Assembly: GCA_016281295.1 (NCBI GenBank)
Contig: JAEEII010000322.1
Coordinates: 1-18,492, forward strand
Length of the DNA stretch: 18,492 nt
Direction of reading: 5' to 3'
Source of the DNA: Bacteroidales bacterium
GTDB lineage: Bacteria; Bacteroidota; Bacteroidia; Bacteroidales; F082
Of this stretch, positions 15,747-18,492 are shown piece by piece (the first letter of the stretch is position 1; each line of letters opens with the position of its first letter). The notes below the pieces were generated by a model. It made no database searches. It was not told where the DNA came from and saw only the letters and a program-made list of their open reading frames with translations. The translations under genes and the position numbers were made by a program.

Positions 15747-16582
15747 TGTTTACGGTGATGGAATTTCTTGAAAACAATATCGTAGTAGAACGGAATAGAT
15801 ACCGCCAACTGGTGGTAATCGACGACACAGAACATCTTCAAGCCCAAGAAGAACATTGTGACATCGTTGTGGACGAGAATGCACAGCTCGAGATGTATCG
15901 TATTCAAAACCTCGACAACACCGCGAGCCTGAAGACGCACATCCATATCCACCAGCAACGCAATAGTCGCGTGCATTTCGTGGTGATATCCTTTAATGCG
16001 GGTGACCTCCACAACCATATCGAGGTTGACATTGATGGCGAGGGTTGTGAGACTCAGGTGTATGGCCTCTATCTCGTTGATAAGAAACAACATGTGGAAA
16101 ACTATTTGAAAATCAACCACAATGTCCCGCATTGTAATAGTGATACGCGTTTTAAGGGGATCATGGATGACGAGGCTACAGCGGTGTTCAACGGTCATGT
16201 GTATGTTGCCCCCGGTGCACAGAAAACAGATGCCCAACAAAACAATGCCAATATCATCCTGACTTCCACGGCTAAAATTGATACTAAGCCTTTTTTGGAG
16301 ATCTATGCCGATGATGTGAAGTGCTCGCATGGCACCTCCACAGGGCAACTCGACCAAGAAGCTATGTTTTACATGCGTCAGCGTGGCATCAGTAAGGCCA
16401 ATGCCAGAATGCTGTTGATGTATGCCTTTGCGGCGGAGATTAGCAACCATATTAAAATCGACAGCCTGCATGAGACTATCGACGACATGATCAAACGCCG
16501 TTTGCGTGGCGAGCTTTCGAGCTGTGACCACTGTGTCCTGCATTGCAGCAAACCCGTTGGAATTCGGAATAAAACCGTTTAA
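15746..16582 (+). CDS. sufD: Short SufD: Fe-S assembly protein without the N-terminal helical domain
   Basis: SufD partners SufB in the SufBC2D scaffold and is needed for iron entry. With the start at 15746 (TAATG, sharing one base with the sufC stop) the protein is 278 residues; an ATG at 15722 would add 8 residues inside sufC. Typical SufD proteins are about 420-450 residues with an N-terminal helical region, which is missing and cannot lie upstream because that DNA is intact sufC. The beta-helix core and C-terminal helices are present: DDVKCSHGTSTGQLDQEA near 189-206, with His195 aligning with the E. coli histidine (His360) at the nascent-cluster site. The tail has three cysteines (260, 263 and 267: CxxCxxxC). 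The start codon is the main uncertainty. Confidence 0.88.
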   Translation: MFTVMEFLENNIVVERNRYRQLVVIDDTEHLQAQEEHCDIVVDENAQLEMYRIQNLDNTASLKTHIHIHQQRNSRVHFVVISFNAGDLHNHIEVDIDGEGCETQVYGLYLVDKKQHVENYLKINHNVPHCNSDTRFKGIMDDEATAVFNGHVYVAPGAQKTDAQQNNANIILTSTAKIDTKPFLEIYADDVKCSHGTSTGQLDQEAMFYMRQRGISKANARMLLMYAFAAEISNHIKIDSLHETIDDMIKRRLRGELSSCDHCVLHCSKPVGIRNKTV

Positions 16583-16584
16583 AG

Positions 16585-17820
16585 ATGTTGGATATCAGTG
16601 AAATAAGAAAACAGTTCCCCGTCCTCGACCAAAAGGTCTATGGCAAGCCATTAGTCTATCTCGACAATGCCGCCACAACCCAAAAGCCATTATGTGTCAT
16701 CGAACGGGAACGTGATTATTACTTGCATGAGAACTGTAACATCCACCGAGGGGTGCATTATCTCAGTCAAATGGCCACTGAGGCATACGAAAATGCACGC
16801 AGGACAGTGGCGCGTTTCATCAACGCCCCTGAAGCACGTGAGATTGTATTCACCCGTGGCACTACCGAATCCTTGAATCTGTTGGCGACATCGTTGGGTC
16901 AACTATTATTCGGTGGTGGAAAGAAATCCTCTCATCTTCCCAAGGTTTTAGTGACCGCGATGGAACACCATTCCAACCTGGTTCCTTGGCAGCAGATGAT
17001 CCAACATGAAGGTGGACAGTTGTTAGTGGTTCCTATGGATGACCAAGGTGTTCTCGACCTTAATGCATACGAGGAACTCTTGAAGCAAGGTCCTGAGATT
17101 GTAGCTATTGCTCATGTTTCCAATACGTTAGCTACAGTAAATCCTATCAAAGAGATGATTCGTCTGGCCCATCAATATGGTGCCCTTACGGTTGTTGATG
17201 GAGCTCAGTCGATGGCGCATCTGCCTATTGATGTTCAGGACTTGGACTGCGATTTCTTTGTGTTCTCAGGTCATAAAATGTATGCTCCTATGGGTATCGG
17301 TGGCTTATATGGCAAGACGGAATGGCTGGAGAAAATGCCTCCTTACCAGTTCGGTGGGGAGATGGTTGATATAGTGAGTTTTGAAAGAACCACCTTTAAT
17401 CAGTTGCCGTTTAAATTTGAGGCTGGAACACCTAACGTAGGCGCTGCTTTGGGCTTAGAGACGGCTGTGAAGTTCATTGAGGGGTTGGATAGGAAGGAGG
17501 TCGCAGAACATGAGGATTTGTTGGTGAAGACCACGATGGAAAAACTTTCCTCAATAGCGGGGATGCGTTTCATCGGACTAGCCCCTGAGCGTAGTGGATT
17601 GGTGAGTTTCATTATAGATGGCATCCATCCCTACGATCTTGGCACCATTATTGACAAGATGGGCGTTGCTGTACGCACCGGTCATCATTGCGCTGAGCCA
17701 GTGATGACACGTTTTGGCATCCCCGGCACCGTAAGAGCCTCCTTTGCAATATATAACACCCTCGAAGAAGTGGATGTCTTCGTAAATGCAGTGGAGCGGG
17801 CTGCGATGATGCTGAGGTGA
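16585..17820 (+). CDS. sufS: Cysteine desulfurase SufS
   Basis: SufS takes sulfur from L-cysteine, giving alanine and an enzyme persulfide that SufE accepts. The 411-residue length is typical of group II desulfurases. PLP is held by Lys231 in VFSGHKMYAPMG, with Asp205 in VVDGAQSM and His128 in MEHHSN in the cofactor site. The persulfide cysteine is Cys369 in the short VRTGHHCAEP loop, the group II form rather than the longer loop of IscS. The ATG lies 2 bases after the sufD stop, so translation is likely coupled. An LDNAATTQKP segment near 26-35 fits the N-terminus of the family. Confidence 0.97.
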   Translation: MLDISEIRKQFPVLDQKVYGKPLVYLDNAATTQKPLCVIERERDYYLHENCNIHRGVHYLSQMATEAYENARRTVARFINAPEAREIVFTRGTTESLNLLATSLGQLLFGGGKKSSHLPKVLVTAMEHHSNLVPWQQMIQHEGGQLLVVPMDDQGVLDLNAYEELLKQGPEIVAIAHVSNTLATVNPIKEMIRLAHQYGALTVVDGAQSMAHLPIDVQDLDCDFFVFSGHKMYAPMGIGGLYGKTEWLEKMPPYQFGGEMVDIVSFERTTFNQLPFKFEAGTPNVGAALGLETAVKFIEGLDRKEVAEHEDLLVKTTMEKLSSIAGMRFIGLAPERSGLVSFIIDGIHPYDLGTIIDKMGVAVRTGHHCAEPVMTRFGIPGTVRASFAIYNTLEEVDVFVNAVERAAMMLR

Positions 17821-17842
17821 GAGAGGTTTAAGGTGAGAGGTT
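17821..17842. repeat. GAGAGGTT repeats in the sufS-sufE gap
   Basis: GAGAGGTT occurs at 17821-17828 and 17835-17842, directly after the sufS stop TGA, and runs into TAGTGAGCGAAGCGAG. The GGTTAG sequence resembles the repeats at other gene ends here. The 68-base gap holds no gene and no clear -7 box, so sufE is probably read through from sufS. Confidence 0.45.
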
Positions 17843-17888
17843 AGTGAGCGAAGCGAGATGAAAAAATGAATACAAAAAGACAAATTAT

Positions 17889-18311
17889 ATGACAATAAAA
17901 GAAATTCAAGATAGTATCGTAGAGGACTTCTCGATGTTCGACGACTGGATGGATCGTTACGCCCTGCTGATTGAGATGGGGAAAGAGTGCCCCATCATTG
18001 ACGAACAATACCGTAATGACCAATACTTGATCAACGGTTGCCAATCACGGGTGTGGCTCCATGCCGAACTCAAGGAGGGAAAGGTCTATTTCACCGCCGA
18101 CAGCGATGCCGTGATTACTAAAGGTATTATCAACTTGTTAATCAAGGTCTTTTCTGGACAGACCCCACAGGATATCTTGGCCGCTGACCTCTCGTTTTTG
18201 GATGAAATCGGATTGAAAGAACACCTGAGCCCCACTCGCTCCAATGGCCTGCTCTCCATGCTGAAGCAGATGCTCCTCTACGCTGAAGCCTTTTGTGAGG
18301 TTAAAGGTTAG
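17889..18311 (+). CDS. sufE: Sulfur acceptor protein SufE
   Basis: SufE stimulates SufS and carries its sulfur to SufB. The 140-residue protein has the family motif NGCQSRVWL, with the acceptor Cys51 at the same position as in E. coli SufE. The N-terminal helices (IQDSIVEDFSMFDDWMDRY) and the C-terminal LSPTRSNGLLSMLKQM segment also match. It closes the operon, completing a sulfur-transfer pair with sufS. Its TAG stop (18309-18311) lies inside a GGTTAGAGG motif at 18306-18314. It converges with the DUF59 gene, leaving a 30-base gap. Confidence 0.96.
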   Translation: MTIKEIQDSIVEDFSMFDDWMDRYALLIEMGKECPIIDEQYRNDQYLINGCQSRVWLHAELKEGKVYFTADSDAVITKGIINLLIKVFSGQTPQDILAADLSFLDEIGLKEHLSPTRSNGLLSMLKQMLLYAEAFCEVKG

Positions 18312-18341
18312 AGGTGTCTCGTCTCCTTCTTCTAATCTTAA

Positions 18342-18492
18342 TTAATATAGAAAGTCCATTGCTGAGTAGGCGCCGTAGTCACCATCGAGGCCTAACTCTG
18401 CTTTGGCTTCATCAGAGAGCATGTCGATACTCCATGCGGGTTCGAAGGTGAGTTCTACTTCCACTTTTTTCACTCCCATGATAGCGCTGACC
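18342..18492 (-). CDS. DUF59/MIP18-family Fe-S assembly factor, C-terminal fragment
   Basis: The last 49 codons and the TAA stop (18342-18344) are present; the gene starts beyond the window. The visible end, VKKVEVELTFEPAW followed by MLSDEAKAELGLD, matches the C-terminus of the DUF59 (MIP18, PaaD-like) proteins that accompany SUF operons and assist cluster assembly or transfer; relatives read VELTFEPPW...MSEEAKLELG. The final GDYGAYSAMDFLY extends slightly past the usual end. The conserved cysteine of the family is not in this fragment, so activity cannot be judged. Convergent placement beside sufE supports the role. Confidence 0.74.
   Translation of the reverse strand, partial: VSAIMGVKKVEVELTFEPAWSIDMLSDEAKAELGLDGDYGAYSAMDFLY

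Noticed and set aside
15716..16543. 275-codon minus-strand open frame opposite sufD
   Set aside because: sufD is supported by family motifs and operon position; the reverse frame is a shadow of it.

Overview
The window looks like a chromosomal segment from a member of the Bacteroidota, most likely an uncultured Bacteroidales. Three things point there. One secreted protein carries a C-terminal type IX secretion sorting domain. SecA has the long form (1099 residues) usual in that phylum. Several gene starts are preceded by matches to the Bacteroidota promoter -7 box TAnnTTTG rather than by E. coli-type boxes. Most start codons have A-rich leaders and no strong Shine-Dalgarno sequence. No phage, transposase, integrase, CRISPR array, rRNA or tRNA was seen, and no gene-free stretch exceeds 300 bases; the longest is about 170 bases, ahead of secA.

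Layout. 1-213 is the 3' end of a 5'-nucleotidase-like gene (+). 260-1616 is a minus-strand pair: a small type IX secretion cargo protein followed by folE (GTP cyclohydrolase I). 1729-2472 is birA (biotin-protein ligase, +), convergent with pyrE (2485-3129, -). 3178-5815 is a plus-strand group: a NUDIX hydrolase, coaD, and a secreted thioredoxin-fold protein that lacks the redox cysteines. secA follows (5984-9283, +), convergent with pepT (9354-10571, -). 10658-13407 holds two minus-strand genes overlapping by 4 bases, a membrane-anchored PHP-type phosphoesterase and a GT39/ArnT-like glycosyltransferase. 13514-18311 is a complete plus-strand SUF operon, sufB-C-D-S-E, facing the 3' end of a DUF59/MIP18 gene (18342-18492, -).

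How the genes work together. The SUF genes form a full iron-sulfur assembly machine: SufS and SufE mobilise sulfur, SufB-C-D is the scaffold, and the DUF59 protein is a likely assembly or maturation factor. birA, coaD, folE and pyrE are scattered cofactor and nucleotide housekeeping genes. The PHP and glycosyltransferase pair is the least familiar part and looks like an envelope-glycan module; its substrate cannot be read from the sequence.

Most noteworthy signals: a divergent promoter between the PHP gene and sufB that is exactly symmetric around base 13451; heptanucleotide repeats and hairpins at gene 3' ends, several overlapping stop codons; a 26-base perfect hairpin between secA and pepT; a 9/18-base periodic repeat and hairpin between coaD and the next gene; and a SufD of about 278 residues without the usual N-terminal helical domain. 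None of these proves a new system. The PHP-GT39 pair and the 3'-end repeat family are the best candidates for something undescribed.
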